A stretch of DNA of 64,000 nucleotides from Phenylobacterium parvum. Lineage in GTDB: Bacteria > Pseudomonadota > Alphaproteobacteria > Caulobacterales > Caulobacteraceae. The notes beneath the pieces are model-generated. The model worked only from the letters and a program-made list of their open reading frames with translations. It did no database searches and had not been told where the DNA came from. This document shows, one piece after another, positions 19,224 to 27,756 of this stretch (positions are counted from its first letter, which is position 1; the number at the start of each line of letters is the position of its first letter). The stretch covers positions 1,054,001 through 1,118,000 of the forward strand of contig NZ_CP029479.1 in assembly GCF_003150835.1 (NCBI RefSeq), in the 5' to 3' direction. The position numbers and the translations under genes were made by a program.

Positions 19224-20333
19224 TCAGGCCAGGGCCGCGCCGCCTCCTGCCGTGAAAACGACATGCCCGGCCAGTTCCAGCTCGGCGATGGCGGCGTTCA
19301 CTTCCGCGGTCGAAAGGCCGGAGAGCCGGACGATTTCATCCCGCGGTGCGGGCGATGGCGACAGGAGGGAGAGGAGCCGCTGCCGGGCCGACTCCGGGGC
19401 CTCCGCCGCCGCCTCCGCGCCTTTGGGCGGGGCGGGCTCGAACTCCAGGCCGGGCTCGGCAAGACCCGCGAGGCCGGCCAGGGCCCGAAGCACATCCTCG
19501 GCGCCCTCGCAGACGGCGGCGCCCTGTCGCAAAAGGTCGTTCCCGCCCCGGGACCGGGGGTCGAGGGGGGATCCAGGCACGGCCAGGACCTCCCTGCCCA
19601 TCTCGGCCGCGAGGCGGGCGGTGATCAGCGATCCTGACCGGAGCTCGGCCTCCACCACCACCACGGCGCGGGAAAGGCCGGCGATGATCCGGTTGCGACG
19701 GGGAAAGTCGGCGGCCGAGGCGGTCCGCCCCGGAGGGTTCTCCGAGACCGTGCAGCCGCCCGAGTCGAGGATGGACCGATAGAGGTCGGCGTGCTGGGGC
19801 GGATAGACATCGTCGACTCCGCCGGCGAGGACGGCCGCGGTTCCCGTCGCCAGCGAGCCCTGGTGCGCGGCGCCGTCTACACCCCGGGCGAGGCCGGAGA
19901 CGACGGTCAGGCCCGCTGCGCCAAGGTCGGCGGCCAGGGTTCCGGCGAACCTTAGTCCCAGGGCGGAGGCGGCGCGCGCGCCGACGACGGCGACACAGGT
20001 TCGTTCCAGCGGGCGCGCATCCCCGAGCACCCAGACCAGGGGGGGCTGTGGGTCGAGGGCGGCCAGGGGTTCGGGAAAACCAGGGTCGCACGCCAGCAGA
20101 AGCTGGGCGCCCAGCGCCTCGCCTGCAGCGATCTCGTCCTCGGCCTGTGTCGCCGAGAAGGGGGAGAGGAGGCTGACGCGCCCGGCTCTTCTGGCGAGGT
20201 CGGGCAGGGCCTCCAGGGCCAGGGAGGGGTCGCCAAACCGCCGCATCAGTTCCCGGAAGGTGACCGCGCCGACGCTGGAGGTCCGCGCCAGCCGCAGCCA
20301 GTCCCGTCTGAAGGCGGCGGGGCGATCCGTCAC
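19224..20333 (-). CDS. dprA: DNA-processing protein DprA
   Basis: This 369-aa protein binds incoming single-stranded DNA and loads RecA during natural transformation. The Rossmann-like core shows VVGARAASALG, VVSGLARGVDGAAHQGSL, and DVYPPQHADLY. A C-terminal winged helix (DEIVRLSGLSTAEVNAAIAELELAGHV) completes the alphaproteobacterial form. It starts with GTG overlapping the plsY stop (GTGA). Whether this organism is transformable cannot be told from the window. Confidence 0.95.
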   Translation of the reverse strand: MTDRPAAFRRDWLRLARTSSVGAVTFRELMRRFGDPSLALEALPDLARRAGRVSLLSPFSATQAEDEIAAGEALGAQLLLACDPGFPEPLAALDPQPPLVWVLGDARPLERTCVAVVGARAASALGLRFAGTLAADLGAAGLTVVSGLARGVDGAAHQGSLATGTAAVLAGGVDDVYPPQHADLYRSILDSGGCTVSENPPGRTASAADFPRRNRIIAGLSRAVVVVEAELRSGSLITARLAAEMGREVLAVPGSPLDPRSRGGNDLLRQGAAVCEGAEDVLRALAGLAGLAEPGLEFEPAPPKGAEAAAEAPESARQRLLSLLSPSPAPRDEIVRLSGLSTAEVNAAIAELELAGHVVFTAGGGAALA

Positions 20334-20986
20334 GGGGCCGGGGAAGGAGGTTCGGCCGGCTTCCGCCCGCCGCCGATCCTGGGCTCTTCGCCCTTAACGA
20401 TGCGCCGGACGTTGTCCTGGTGACGGACGAAGATCAGGGCGCCCATGAAGAGGGTCAGGAGCACGATGGCGTGAGGCGAGTGGAAGGCGAGCAGGGCGAA
20501 GAGGGGTGCGAGGGCCGCCGCCGTCAGGGCGGCGAGGGACGAGATGCGGAACAGGAGGGCCATGACCAGCCAGGTGGCCGCCGCCGCCGCGCCGACCGGG
20601 AAGGCCGCCGCAAGCAGGGTGCCGAAGAAGGTCGAGACCCCCTTGCCGCCCCGGAACCGAAGGAAGACGGGGAAGAGGTGGCCCAGGAAGGCCGAGCCGG
20701 CCGCCAGGGCGACCATCATGTGCCGGGTGGCCTCCGGGGCGTTTCGTGTCAGGAGGACGGCGCCCAGGACGGCCAGGGCGCCCTTTCCCCCGTCGCCCAG
20801 CAGGGTGAGGAGGGCGAGGTCCTTGCGCCCGGACCTCAGGACATTGGTCGCGCCGATATTGCCGGACCCGATGTTTCGGGGATCTCCGGCGCCCGCCAGC
20901 CTCATGCTGATCACGCCGAAGGGCGTGGATCCCAGGAGATAACCTCCGACCATGACGGCGGCGATGATGAGCGTTTCATTGGACAT
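20330..20986 (-). CDS. plsY: Glycerol-3-phosphate acyltransferase PlsY
   Basis: This 218-aa inner-membrane enzyme transfers acyl groups from acyl-phosphate to glycerol-3-phosphate, the first step of phospholipid synthesis. It shows the three cytosolic motifs: GSTPFGVISMRLAGAGDPRNIGS with SGNIGATN, FRGGKGVSTFFG, and the last loop near RHQDNVRRIVKGEEPRIG. About five transmembrane helices are visible. It is coupled to dprA by a 4-bp overlap and lies downstream of the pyr genes. Confidence 0.95.
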   Translation of the reverse strand: MSNETLIIAAVMVGGYLLGSTPFGVISMRLAGAGDPRNIGSGNIGATNVLRSGRKDLALLTLLGDGGKGALAVLGAVLLTRNAPEATRHMMVALAAGSAFLGHLFPVFLRFRGGKGVSTFFGTLLAAAFPVGAAAAATWLVMALLFRISSLAALTAAALAPLFALLAFHSPHAIVLLTLFMGALIFVRHQDNVRRIVKGEEPRIGGGRKPAEPPSPAP

Positions 20987-21107
20987 TGGCGGCGGGCTCC
21001 TCCGGCAGCCCGTGCAGTCTAGGTCGCCGCCACCCCCGCGTCACCCTCGAGGCGAAGACAAGCACGCCGGGAAATGTTCGTCAAACGTTCTCTTTCAGGG
21101 CGCGATT

Positions 21108-22409
21108 TCAGCCCTCGAAGACCGTCCGTCCGGCGACGAGGGTTCGCCGGACCACGCCCTGCAGGCGGCGGCCGTCGAAGGGGGTGTTGCGCGAGCGCGA
21201 CCTCAGGGCCTCCGGGTCCACGACCAGGGGCGCATCAAGGTCGCACAGCACCAGGTCCGCCGGGGCGCCGGGCGAGATCCGGCCGCACGGCAGACCCAGG
21301 AGATTCGCTGGCCGCACCGTGACCGCGGCGATCAGGTCGATCAGCGGGATCCGCCCCTCGTGATGGAAGGCCAGGAGGGCGGGCAAAAGGGTCTGGAGTC
21401 CCACCGCGCCGGGGGCCGCTTCTGCGAAGGGCAGGCGCTTGTCTTCCGGCGGGGCGGGGGCATGGGCTGACACCACCACGTCGATCAGTCCGTTCGCCAG
21501 CGCCTCGATCACCGCCTGTCGGTCGTCCTCGCCGCGCACGGGCGGGTCGAACTTGAGGAAGGTTCGGTAGTCGCCGATGTCGATCTCGTTGAAGGCCAGG
21601 TGATTGATCGAGGTGGAGGCGAAGACCGGCAGACCGCGCCGCTTGCCGCGGTCAAGCGATTCGAGGGCGCAGGCCGTGGTGACCTGGTCGACCAGAAGCC
21701 GGGCGCCGGTCATCTCCACCAGGGCCAGGTCGCGCTCGAGCATGATCTTCTCGGCTTCCGGCGGGGTGCTGGGCAGCCCCATGCGTCCGGCGAACTCGCC
21801 CGAGGTCGCGGCCGCGCCCTCGCTCAGCCAGGGATCGGAGGGGCGGTGGGCCACCAGCATGCCAAATCCCTTGGCGTAGGCCAGGACCCGGCGCATGACC
21901 TTGGAGTTGACGATGGGGCGGTCGGCATCGGTGACGTAAACGCAGCCGGCCTCGGCCATGAGGCCGATCTCGGCCATGCGCTCGCCAGCACAGCCCTGGG
22001 TGGCGGCGCCGGCGGGCAGGATGTTCACCAGGCTGGAATCCCGGGCGCGCCGGCGGATGAAGTCCACCACCGAGGCCTCGTCGATCACCGGGTCGGTGTC
22101 AGGCTGGACCACGAAGGTCGTCACGCCGCCCGCCGCCGCCGCCTCCGAGGCCGAGCGCAGGGTTTCCCGGGTCTCGAAGCCGGGTTCGCCTGTCTTGGCC
22201 CGCAGGTCGACCAGACCGGGGATCAGGAGGGCCCCGCCTGCGTCAATGACCTCCAGGTCCGCGCTGACCGGGCCGGGATCAGAGCCGGCGATCCTGTCCT
22301 CGATGACGCCGTCGCGGACGCGGACGGCGCCGCGGGAGTCGAGCCCCGAGGCGGGATCGATGATCCGGGCGTTCACGATGGCCAGGGGACGATGCGCGCC
22401 GGCGGTCAC
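21108..22409 (-). CDS. Catalytically inactive dihydroorotase-like protein (PyrC'/PyrX type)
   Basis: This 433-aa amidohydrolase-fold protein would be called dihydroorotase by similarity, but every metal and catalytic position I can align is changed. The DxHxHxR strand reads DLRAKTG (about 68-74). HxED reads HRPSD, the third-histidine strand reads LLVDQVTT, and the DHAPH strand reads SAHAPAP. In pseudomonads such a non-catalytic PyrC' is needed for the aspartate transcarbamoylase complex with PyrB. pyrB lies just upstream here, so a structural role is inferred; a true PyrC must be encoded elsewhere. The GTG start at 22409 overlaps the LOG stop and has AAAGG upstream. Confidence 0.85.
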   Translation of the reverse strand: MTAGAHRPLAIVNARIIDPASGLDSRGAVRVRDGVIEDRIAGSDPGPVSADLEVIDAGGALLIPGLVDLRAKTGEPGFETRETLRSASEAAAAGGVTTFVVQPDTDPVIDEASVVDFIRRRARDSSLVNILPAGAATQGCAGERMAEIGLMAEAGCVYVTDADRPIVNSKVMRRVLAYAKGFGMLVAHRPSDPWLSEGAAATSGEFAGRMGLPSTPPEAEKIMLERDLALVEMTGARLLVDQVTTACALESLDRGKRRGLPVFASTSINHLAFNEIDIGDYRTFLKFDPPVRGEDDRQAVIEALANGLIDVVVSAHAPAPPEDKRLPFAEAAPGAVGLQTLLPALLAFHHEGRIPLIDLIAAVTVRPANLLGLPCGRISPGAPADLVLCDLDAPLVVDPEALRSRSRNTPFDGRRLQGVVRRTLVAGRTVFEG

Positions 22410-22987
22410 AGCTGGAACCTTTCGAGCCATTTCTCCTGGGCCGGCGCGGTGTAGGCGGCCAGTTGCTCCAGTAGCCGGGCCGGGTCGTCTCCGAAGATCA
22501 GCATGTCCCGGTGCGCCTCCCGCAGGAAGCCTTCGCCCACGGCGTGATCGAGGAAGGCGCGGAGGGGATCATAGTAGCCGTCGACATTCAGGAAGGCCGC
22601 CGGCTTGGCGTGAATGGCCAGCTGGCCCCAGGTCCAGATCTCGAAGACCTCCTCCAGGGTGCCGGCGCCGCCGGGCAGGGCGATGAAGGCGTCGGACAAC
22701 TCCGCCATGCGCGCCTTGCGCTGGTGCATGGTCTCGACGATCTCGAGGCGGGTCAGGCCTTCGTGTTCCAGCTCCTTGCGGGCCAGCGCCCGGGGCAGGA
22801 CGCCGAAAACCTCGCCTCCGGCGGCGATGGCGCCATCTGCTGCGGCGCCCATCAGGCCGACCTTGGAGCCGCCATAGACCATGGCCAGCCCCGTCTCGGC
22901 CAGGATGCGCCCGGTCTGCGCCGCGGCTTCGACGTAGATGGGCCGGAAGCCAGGGCTGGAGCCGCAGAAGACGCAGACCGCCCGCAT
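22406..22987 (-). CDS. LOG family protein (cytokinin riboside 5'-monophosphate phosphoribohydrolase-like, TIGR00730)
   Basis: This 193-aa Rossmann-fold protein has GGSKVGLMG (39-47), the catalytic/phosphoribose-binding RKARM (90-94) and PGGAGTLEE (105-113), the LOG signature. Members release adenine or cytosine from nucleoside 5'-monophosphates (AMP nucleosidase-like activity). In bacteria the role is usually nucleotide salvage or hydrolysis rather than hormone synthesis. It sits between pyrB and the PyrC-like gene, overlapping pyrB by one base (TGATG) and its downstream neighbour by four, so it is expressed with pyrimidine biosynthesis genes. Confidence 0.9.
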   Translation of the reverse strand: MRAVCVFCGSSPGFRPIYVEAAAQTGRILAETGLAMVYGGSKVGLMGAAADGAIAAGGEVFGVLPRALARKELEHEGLTRLEIVETMHQRKARMAELSDAFIALPGGAGTLEEVFEIWTWGQLAIHAKPAAFLNVDGYYDPLRAFLDHAVGEGFLREAHRDMLIFGDDPARLLEQLAAYTAPAQEKWLERFQL

Positions 22988-23964
22988 CAGGCGTTGTCCA
23001 GCCGGGCCGCCAGGGCCGCCAGGACGGCCATGCGGGCGGCGACCCCCATCTCCACCTGGTCCTGGATCAGCGAGATGGTCAGGTCGTCCGCGACGTCTGA
23101 GTCGATCTCCACCCCCCGGTTCATGGGCCCGGGATGCATGACCTTCACATGGTCGGCGGCGGCGCCCAGCTTTTCCCGGTCCAGGCCCCAGAATCGGAAG
23201 TACTCGCGCGGGGAGGGGGCGAAGGCGCCGTCCATCCGCTCCAGCTGGAGCCGAAGCATCATCACCACGTCGCAGCCGGCGATGCCCTGGCGCAGGTCAT
23301 GGAAGACCTGGACGCCCCAGCGGTCGGCCTTGGCCGGGATCAGGGTGGGCGGACCCACCAGCCGGACCTCGGCGCCCATCATCTGCAGGAGGCCGACGTT
23401 CGAGCGTGCGACCCGGGAGTGCAGGATGTCTCCGCAGATCGCCACCCGCAGGCCGGCGATCCGACCGAAGGCGCGGCGCATGGACAGGGCGTCCAGCAGG
23501 GCCTGCGTCGGGTGCTCGTGCTGCCCGTCGCCGGCGTTGATGACCGAGCAGGACACCTTCTGCGCCAGCAGCGAGGCTGCGCCGGACGCGGCGTGTCGCA
23601 CCACCAGGATATCGGGCCGCATGGCGTTCAGGGTCACCGCCGTATCGATCAGGGTCTCGCCCTTGGTGATGGAGGACGAGCGGGGGCTCATGTTGATGGT
23701 GTCGGCCCCCAGGCGCTTGGCGGCCAGCTCAAAGGAGCTCTGGGTCCGGGTGGAGTTCTCGAAGAACAGGTTGATGAGGGTCCGACCCTTGAGCAGGTCG
23801 AGTTTCTTGGCCGCCTGTCGATTCAGGTCGACGAAACCCTCCGCCAGGTCGAGCAGGGCCGCGACGTCGACGGGGTTGAGATCCAGGACGGAAAGGAAAT
23901 GACGGCGGGGAAATGGGAAGGTCCTGCCCAGGACCTCGCTCAGACCGTGTTCGGCGCCGCTCAT
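22987..23964 (-). CDS. pyrB: Aspartate carbamoyltransferase catalytic subunit
   Basis: This 325-aa enzyme condenses carbamoyl phosphate and aspartate in pyrimidine synthesis. The carbamoyl-phosphate loop STRT (71-74, within [13 protein letters not shown]), HPTQALLDA near 151 and [12 protein letters not shown] near the C-terminus are all intact. I chose the ATG at 23964; a TTG one codon upstream is less likely. No pyrI regulatory subunit is present. Instead an inactive PyrC-like protein is encoded two genes downstream, as in class A transcarbamoylases. Confidence 0.96.
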   Translation of the reverse strand: MSGAEHGLSEVLGRTFPFPRRHFLSVLDLNPVDVAALLDLAEGFVDLNRQAAKKLDLLKGRTLINLFFENSTRTQSSFELAAKRLGADTINMSPRSSSITKGETLIDTAVTLNAMRPDILVVRHAASGAASLLAQKVSCSVINAGDGQHEHPTQALLDALSMRRAFGRIAGLRVAICGDILHSRVARSNVGLLQMMGAEVRLVGPPTLIPAKADRWGVQVFHDLRQGIAGCDVVMMLRLQLERMDGAFAPSPREYFRFWGLDREKLGAAADHVKVMHPGPMNRGVEIDSDVADDLTISLIQDQVEMGVAARMAVLAALAARLDNA

Positions 23965-24011
23965 CAAAGCGCCGTCTTAGGGGGCTTTCCCGCGCAAGCC
24001 AAGGAAAAGGC

Positions 24012-24491
24012 TCAGGAGCGGCCCAGGGCCCGGAGCCGGTCCAGCGCCGCATCCAGTATCCAGGCCGCCGCCGCGCGGTCGACCACCTCGGCCCGCTTGC
24101 CCCGCGAGAGGTCCGCTTCCCCGATCAGGGTTCGCTCCACCGCGGCGGTGGACAGCCGCTCGTCCTGGAATGTCACCACCAGTTCGGGTCGCAGGCGCAG
24201 GAGGTTCCGGCCCAACGCCCGGCACGACTGGCAGCGGGGGCCCTCGGTCCCGTCCATGTTGAGGGGCAGGCCAATCACCAGGGTCGCGGATCCGCGCTCG
24301 TCCATCAGGCGGAAGAGGGCCGCCGCGTCATCGGTGAACTTGCTCTTGCGGATCACGGAGTGGGGCGTCGCCACCATCCAGGCGGCGTCGCTGAAGGCCA
24401 CGCCAAGGGTTTTCTCCCCGGCGTCCACCCCCGTTAGGGCGCCCCGCCGGGGCAGGGCCTGGGGCAGTTCGTCGAGGTCGATTACGGGCAT
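24012..24491 (-). CDS. ruvX: Putative pre-16S rRNA nuclease/Holliday junction resolvase YqgF (RuvX)
   Basis: This 159-aa RNase H-fold protein has LTGVDAGEKTLGVAFSD (first Asp near residue 23), VIGLPLNMDGTEGP and FQDERLSTAAVE, the conserved YqgF strands. It is thought to process the 5' end of 16S rRNA and was earlier proposed to resolve Holliday junctions. It lies 47 bp upstream of pyrB on the same strand and may be the first gene of this run. Confidence 0.92.
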   Translation of the reverse strand: MPVIDLDELPQALPRRGALTGVDAGEKTLGVAFSDAAWMVATPHSVIRKSKFTDDAAALFRLMDERGSATLVIGLPLNMDGTEGPRCQSCRALGRNLLRLRPELVVTFQDERLSTAAVERTLIGEADLSRGKRAEVVDRAAAAWILDAALDRLRALGRS

Positions 24492-24555
24492 GGGCTTCCT
24501 TACGCCGGATGGCGCTCAGCGACCATGCGCCGCATCAAGTTCAGGTTTGGGCGCC

Positions 24556-24906
24556 TCAGGAATTTCTGCAGGGCCAGACGCCCTTGAGGGCCGCGACCAC
24601 CACAGTGTCCGCGCTGTTGTTCAACGACTCCGGGTGGGACCGCAGGTATTGCAGGACGGCCTGGACCACGAGGCCCTGAGTCACGTCATCGCCCGAGCAG
24701 ACAAGAGTGCCCGACATGGCGTCATGAACGCCGATGACGTAGCCAAAGGCGGCGGAGTCCCGGACCGTCTCGTCGGAGTCGTCGCTGACCCATCCCTCAA
24801 GTCCGACCTTCAGGGTCTTCCCCGTCATGAATTCCCCGGCCGCCCGGGCTGGAAGGGCGGCGGCGGCGAGACTGGCGATGAGGGCCAGGGCGAGAGCAGA
24901 TTTCAT
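24556..24906 (-). CDS. Exported Rap1a/Tai-like small protein
   Basis: This 116-aa protein has a signal peptide (MKSALALALIASLAAAALPARAA). The mature part has FGYVIGVHDAMSG, LVCSGDDVTQGLVVQAVLQYL, HPESLNNSADTVVVAALKGVWPC: the layout of the Rap1a/Tai domain (GYVxGxxD, a Cys, HPExL, WPC), with two cysteines likely disulfide-bonded. Named members are periplasmic immunity proteins to T6SS amidases, but orphan copies are common. No effector or T6SS gene is near, so immunity should not be assumed. The start at 24906 is chosen for the signal peptide; the divergent DUF4180 gene begins about 100 bp away. Confidence 0.75.
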   Translation of the reverse strand: MKSALALALIASLAAAALPARAAGEFMTGKTLKVGLEGWVSDDSDETVRDSAAFGYVIGVHDAMSGTLVCSGDDVTQGLVVQAVLQYLRSHPESLNNSADTVVVAALKGVWPCRNS

Positions 24907-25009
24907 GGCGATTTCCTTCGCAGCTGGGTGCGCCTTGTGCGCGTCAGGGCCCCAGATTTCACGGGTCAGGCTAACTTTCCCTAAAGGACGGCGAACATAA
25001 AACGCCCCT

Positions 25010-25375
25010 GTGAGCCGCCGCCCAACGATCCTGTCTGGCGTTCCCGTCCTCGTTCTGGCCGACCTTCCCGGCCGGGGCGACGCGACGGATATTGTCGGCG
25101 CGGCCCTGGAAGTCGGGGCGCGCTGGATCGCCCTTGGCGCGGATCGTCTTCCCGGGGGTTTCCTCGACCTTTCGACCGGCGTGGCAGGTGAGATCGCCCA
25201 GAAGTGCGTCAATTACGGGGTTGGCCTGGCCGTGCTGGGCGACCTCTCGGCCGCCGCAGAGCGTTTGGCTCCACTCCGTGACTGGATGCGCGAGAGTAAC
25301 CGGGGCCGCCATGTCTGGTTCCTGGCCGACGAGGCCGAACTCGCTGTGCAGCTTGCCTCGAAGGCGGAAGGCTGA
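25010..25375 (+). CDS. DUF4180 domain protein
   Basis: This 121-aa cytosolic protein begins with GTG. FLDLSTGVAGEIAQKCVNYGVGLAVLGDL and LRDWMRESNRGRHVWFLADEAEL match the DUF4180 consensus (FxDLxTGxAGExxQKxxNY, GDF, ExNRG). The function is not established. No good Shine-Dalgarno sequence precedes the GTG, so translation may be weak or leaderless. The stop overlaps the next start (TGATG), and the two downstream genes encode exported proteins, an odd pairing for a cytosolic protein. Confidence 0.78.
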   Translation: MSRRPTILSGVPVLVLADLPGRGDATDIVGAALEVGARWIALGADRLPGGFLDLSTGVAGEIAQKCVNYGVGLAVLGDLSAAAERLAPLRDWMRESNRGRHVWFLADEAELAVQLASKAEG

Positions 25376-26391
25376 TGCGCCGGATCCTGGCCGCCGCCGT
25401 CCTCTTCGCCGGCCTCGCGGGCCTTGCCGCCCCGGCGCGTGCGGACCTTTCCCGGATGAGTGCAGAGAGCACGGACAGCTTCGCCAAGAAGACGGATATT
25501 GCGGTCGGAGAACTGTTCGACCTCAGGCTCAAGGTCGGGGTCTTCCCGGGTCTCTGCACCTACACCCTGAAGATCGCGGCTCCGTCCGGATCCGGATATG
25601 CGGACCAGACGTTCCAGGTCGAGGTCGTTGACGAGTCCCACTACCGGTACAAGCTGCCGAATGGCTGGGGCGGAAACTACGAGTTCCCGGGCCTTGATCC
25701 CGTCGTCTACGGCGTGCCCCTGTTGACCCCGGGTCGCTTCGAGATCCAGGCTTCCAGCGCCAACCCCTCCTGCCGCATCAAGGCCCCGCCTCTGTCGATC
25801 AACGTCAGGCCGGACTACAGCCCCATGACGATCTCGATCTACGGGCGGCCGGGCCAGTCCCTGGTGAGACGCCTCGATGGCGGCTGGACCCTCGCCCCCG
25901 GGGAGAAGTTCCTCTGGATGTCCGAGCGGGCGGCCGCGGACCTCAGGCTCATGGCGGACAGCTACATTCCAGGCGCCTGGGCGCAGATTTTCCCGGCGGC
26001 CTTCGCCAACGCCTGGTCGGGGGCGGGGGTGCAGCTCAAAGGAGTGACGGAGCGAGCTTGGGTCTCCGACAAGGAACCGCCGCTCTCCGATGCGGGTGAG
26101 ACCGATGATGATCGCCTGCTGGTCCTGGCCCTGGGCCGGGAAGCGGCCTGGGTGGAGGAAGATGTCAAGGCAGGCCGGCTCGTGAAGGTGGTGGAGTTCA
26201 GTCCCGAGGTCATGATCCAGCCTCTCCGTGAGGGGGCCCGCGGGCTCGCCGAGGCCGAGAGGGCCCGTTCCGTGAAGGCCGAGACGAACCGCAGCCGGCT
26301 GGGTGACCCCGCGACCATCGTCGGCCTAAGGATCGGACCGCCCCCGGGCCAGGCTCGCCCCACCCCTGCGCCGCAGAACTCAGTGAGGTAG
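25375..26391 (+). CDS. Unrecognised exported protein (338 aa)
   Basis: I do not recognise the family. A signal peptide is clear (MRRILAAAVLFAGLAGLAAPARA). The first half looks beta-rich, with cysteines at GLCTY and PSCRI about 65 residues apart that may pair, plus YRYKLPNGWGGNYEFPG and GRFEIQASSANPSC, reminiscent of an immunoglobulin-like sandwich. The second half is mixed (KFLWMSERAAADLRLMA, LLVLALGREAAWVEEDVKAG) and ends in a Pro-rich tail. It starts one base inside the DUF4180 stop and ends two bases before the next gene, so the three are one operon. A periplasmic or surface location is inferred. Confidence 0.75.
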   Translation: MRRILAAAVLFAGLAGLAAPARADLSRMSAESTDSFAKKTDIAVGELFDLRLKVGVFPGLCTYTLKIAAPSGSGYADQTFQVEVVDESHYRYKLPNGWGGNYEFPGLDPVVYGVPLLTPGRFEIQASSANPSCRIKAPPLSINVRPDYSPMTISIYGRPGQSLVRRLDGGWTLAPGEKFLWMSERAAADLRLMADSYIPGAWAQIFPAAFANAWSGAGVQLKGVTERAWVSDKEPPLSDAGETDDDRLLVLALGREAAWVEEDVKAGRLVKVVEFSPEVMIQPLREGARGLAEAERARSVKAETNRSRLGDPATIVGLRIGPPPGQARPTPAPQNSVR

Positions 26392-26393
26392 CG

Positions 26394-27413
26394 ATGGCGC
26401 ACCTGTCCGCAAACTGGAGTCTGAGGCGGCTTCCGGCCGCTCTGGCGTTCACCACCGCCGCCGCCCTGGCCCTTGCGACAGGGGCCTCGGCCGCCGGGTC
26501 CGGGCGGGTCTGCGCCGTGCGGTCAGCGGATTCCCTCCAGTCGGAGCTCCTGGCTGTCTACCGGAGCGACTCCAACTTCGCCGCCTTTGCGGGCCTTTCT
26601 GCAGGCAAGGGCTTCGACGAGGTGTTCGACAGCGCGGACCTCCTCTTCGCCGCCATCCAGAAGGGGCGCTGCCAGGCGGTGGTCACCGATGGCGCAACGG
26701 CGGCGGCGCTCTCAGCCGCCCTCGGGCGGGACGGACTGCCCAATGAAGCCTATGAGCTCCAGGGCCGGGAGGCGCTGATCGATGCGCTGTGGAAACAGAA
26801 CGGGTTTTCTTCCCGCGCAGGGTTCGAATTCGCGCGCAGCGTGAGCCCCCGCCTGGACGCCGACGATGTCCGCCGCCTCGCTCCCTACGGGGTGCGCGAC
26901 GCTTCCGGCCATGGCGCGGCCATGTCGCGGATGAAGACCTCCGGATACTCCAGCCAGACCACCACGGGCGCTCTCCTGGCTTTTCTCGATGACGAGAAGA
27001 TCGGCGCCGCTTCCGGCAAGTCGGCCGTAGCCGTCCAGCATGCGCGGGCGGAGCGGGCGAGGGCAGAGGCCGCCGCCGCCCGCCGGGCCGAGTTGGCCGA
27101 GTTTCCCTATGTCGCCTATGTGAGTTGCGGCATGGGCGGGAACCACATTTCCACACCCGCCTGTTTCATGGATACGGACCTGGAGGTCCGCAATGGCTCG
27201 GTCTCCAGCCTCTACAAGATGTACGAGTTGGACCGCGCCGGGGACGAAACCGGGATGGGCCTGCGGATCCGGCTGCGCAGCAGCTTCACCCTGCGGGCGC
27301 GCAACTCCGACGACACCCTGGTCCTCGGCGTGACGGTGAAGAACGCCTCCACCGGCCAGGTCCTCTTCCAGCAGCAGGCCGGCCAGTTCAGGACAATTCT
27401 GGTCTCGCGCTAG
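26394..27413 (+). CDS. Unrecognised exported protein with periplasmic-binding-like N-half (339 aa)
   Basis: I do not recognise the family. A Sec signal (LRRLPAALAFTTAAALALATGASAA) precedes a half that loosely resembles periplasmic binding proteins (GRCQAVVTDGATAAALSAAL). Then comes a Gly/Ser/Thr-rich turn, an Ala/Arg-rich helix likely to form a coiled coil (about 215-240), and a C-terminal beta domain with two cysteines (YVSCGMGG, TPACFMD) and DTLVLGVTVKNASTGQVLF. It is the third gene of the DUF4180 operon, starting two bases after its neighbour's stop. A secreted or envelope role is likely; nothing more specific is supported. Confidence 0.72.
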   Translation: MAHLSANWSLRRLPAALAFTTAAALALATGASAAGSGRVCAVRSADSLQSELLAVYRSDSNFAAFAGLSAGKGFDEVFDSADLLFAAIQKGRCQAVVTDGATAAALSAALGRDGLPNEAYELQGREALIDALWKQNGFSSRAGFEFARSVSPRLDADDVRRLAPYGVRDASGHGAAMSRMKTSGYSSQTTTGALLAFLDDEKIGAASGKSAVAVQHARAERARAEAAAARRAELAEFPYVAYVSCGMGGNHISTPACFMDTDLEVRNGSVSSLYKMYELDRAGDETGMGLRIRLRSSFTLRARNSDDTLVLGVTVKNASTGQVLFQQQAGQFRTILVSR

Positions 27414-27429
27414 GGCGGTCGGCGGCCCT

Positions 27430-27651
27430 TCAGGCCTCTCCAGCCCGGCTCGAGAGCAGTTTCACGAAGTCCTCGAACTCGATCATCCAGCCATTGCGCT
27501 GGAGGGACTCGACGCGGAAGGGGCGGGGCGGCAGCTCATCCCAGGCCATGCAGCCGGGATAGACCTGGTGGCCGATCGTCGCCGGTATGCCCTCAACATT
27601 GTAGAAGAGAGCCGAGTCCTCGGTCAGCCCCCAGGCATCCAGGTCGATCAT
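27430..27651 (-). CDS. Small hypothetical protein (73 aa)
   Basis: This is an acidic 73-aa protein, MIDLDAWGLTEDSALF..., with GIPATIGHQVYPGCMAWDELPP and a hydrophobic/aromatic C-half (WMIEFEDFVKLLSS). I do not recognise the family. Codon choice and GC at third positions look like those of neighbouring genes, and the frame is open with a plausible GGGA-rich ribosome site upstream, so I treat it as real. It is convergent with the exported-protein operon, 16 bp from its end, and divergent from the FAD oxidoreductase. Confidence 0.6.
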   Translation of the reverse strand: MIDLDAWGLTEDSALFYNVEGIPATIGHQVYPGCMAWDELPPRPFRVESLQRNGWMIEFEDFVKLLSSRAGEA

Positions 27652-27756
27652 GGCGTTCCCTCCCGGACTGACAATAGCAGGGTTCAGCGCAATTGAAGCT
27701 TCCCGGCTTGGGTTCAGCGCCCTTGATTTCCGCACCGGAATCCGGCGCCTGAGGGC

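Noticed and set aside
24556..24906. Rap1a/Tai-like protein as evidence for a type VI secretion immunity pair
   Set aside because: No T6SS, amidase effector or VgrG/Hcp gene is nearby; orphan members of this family are common.
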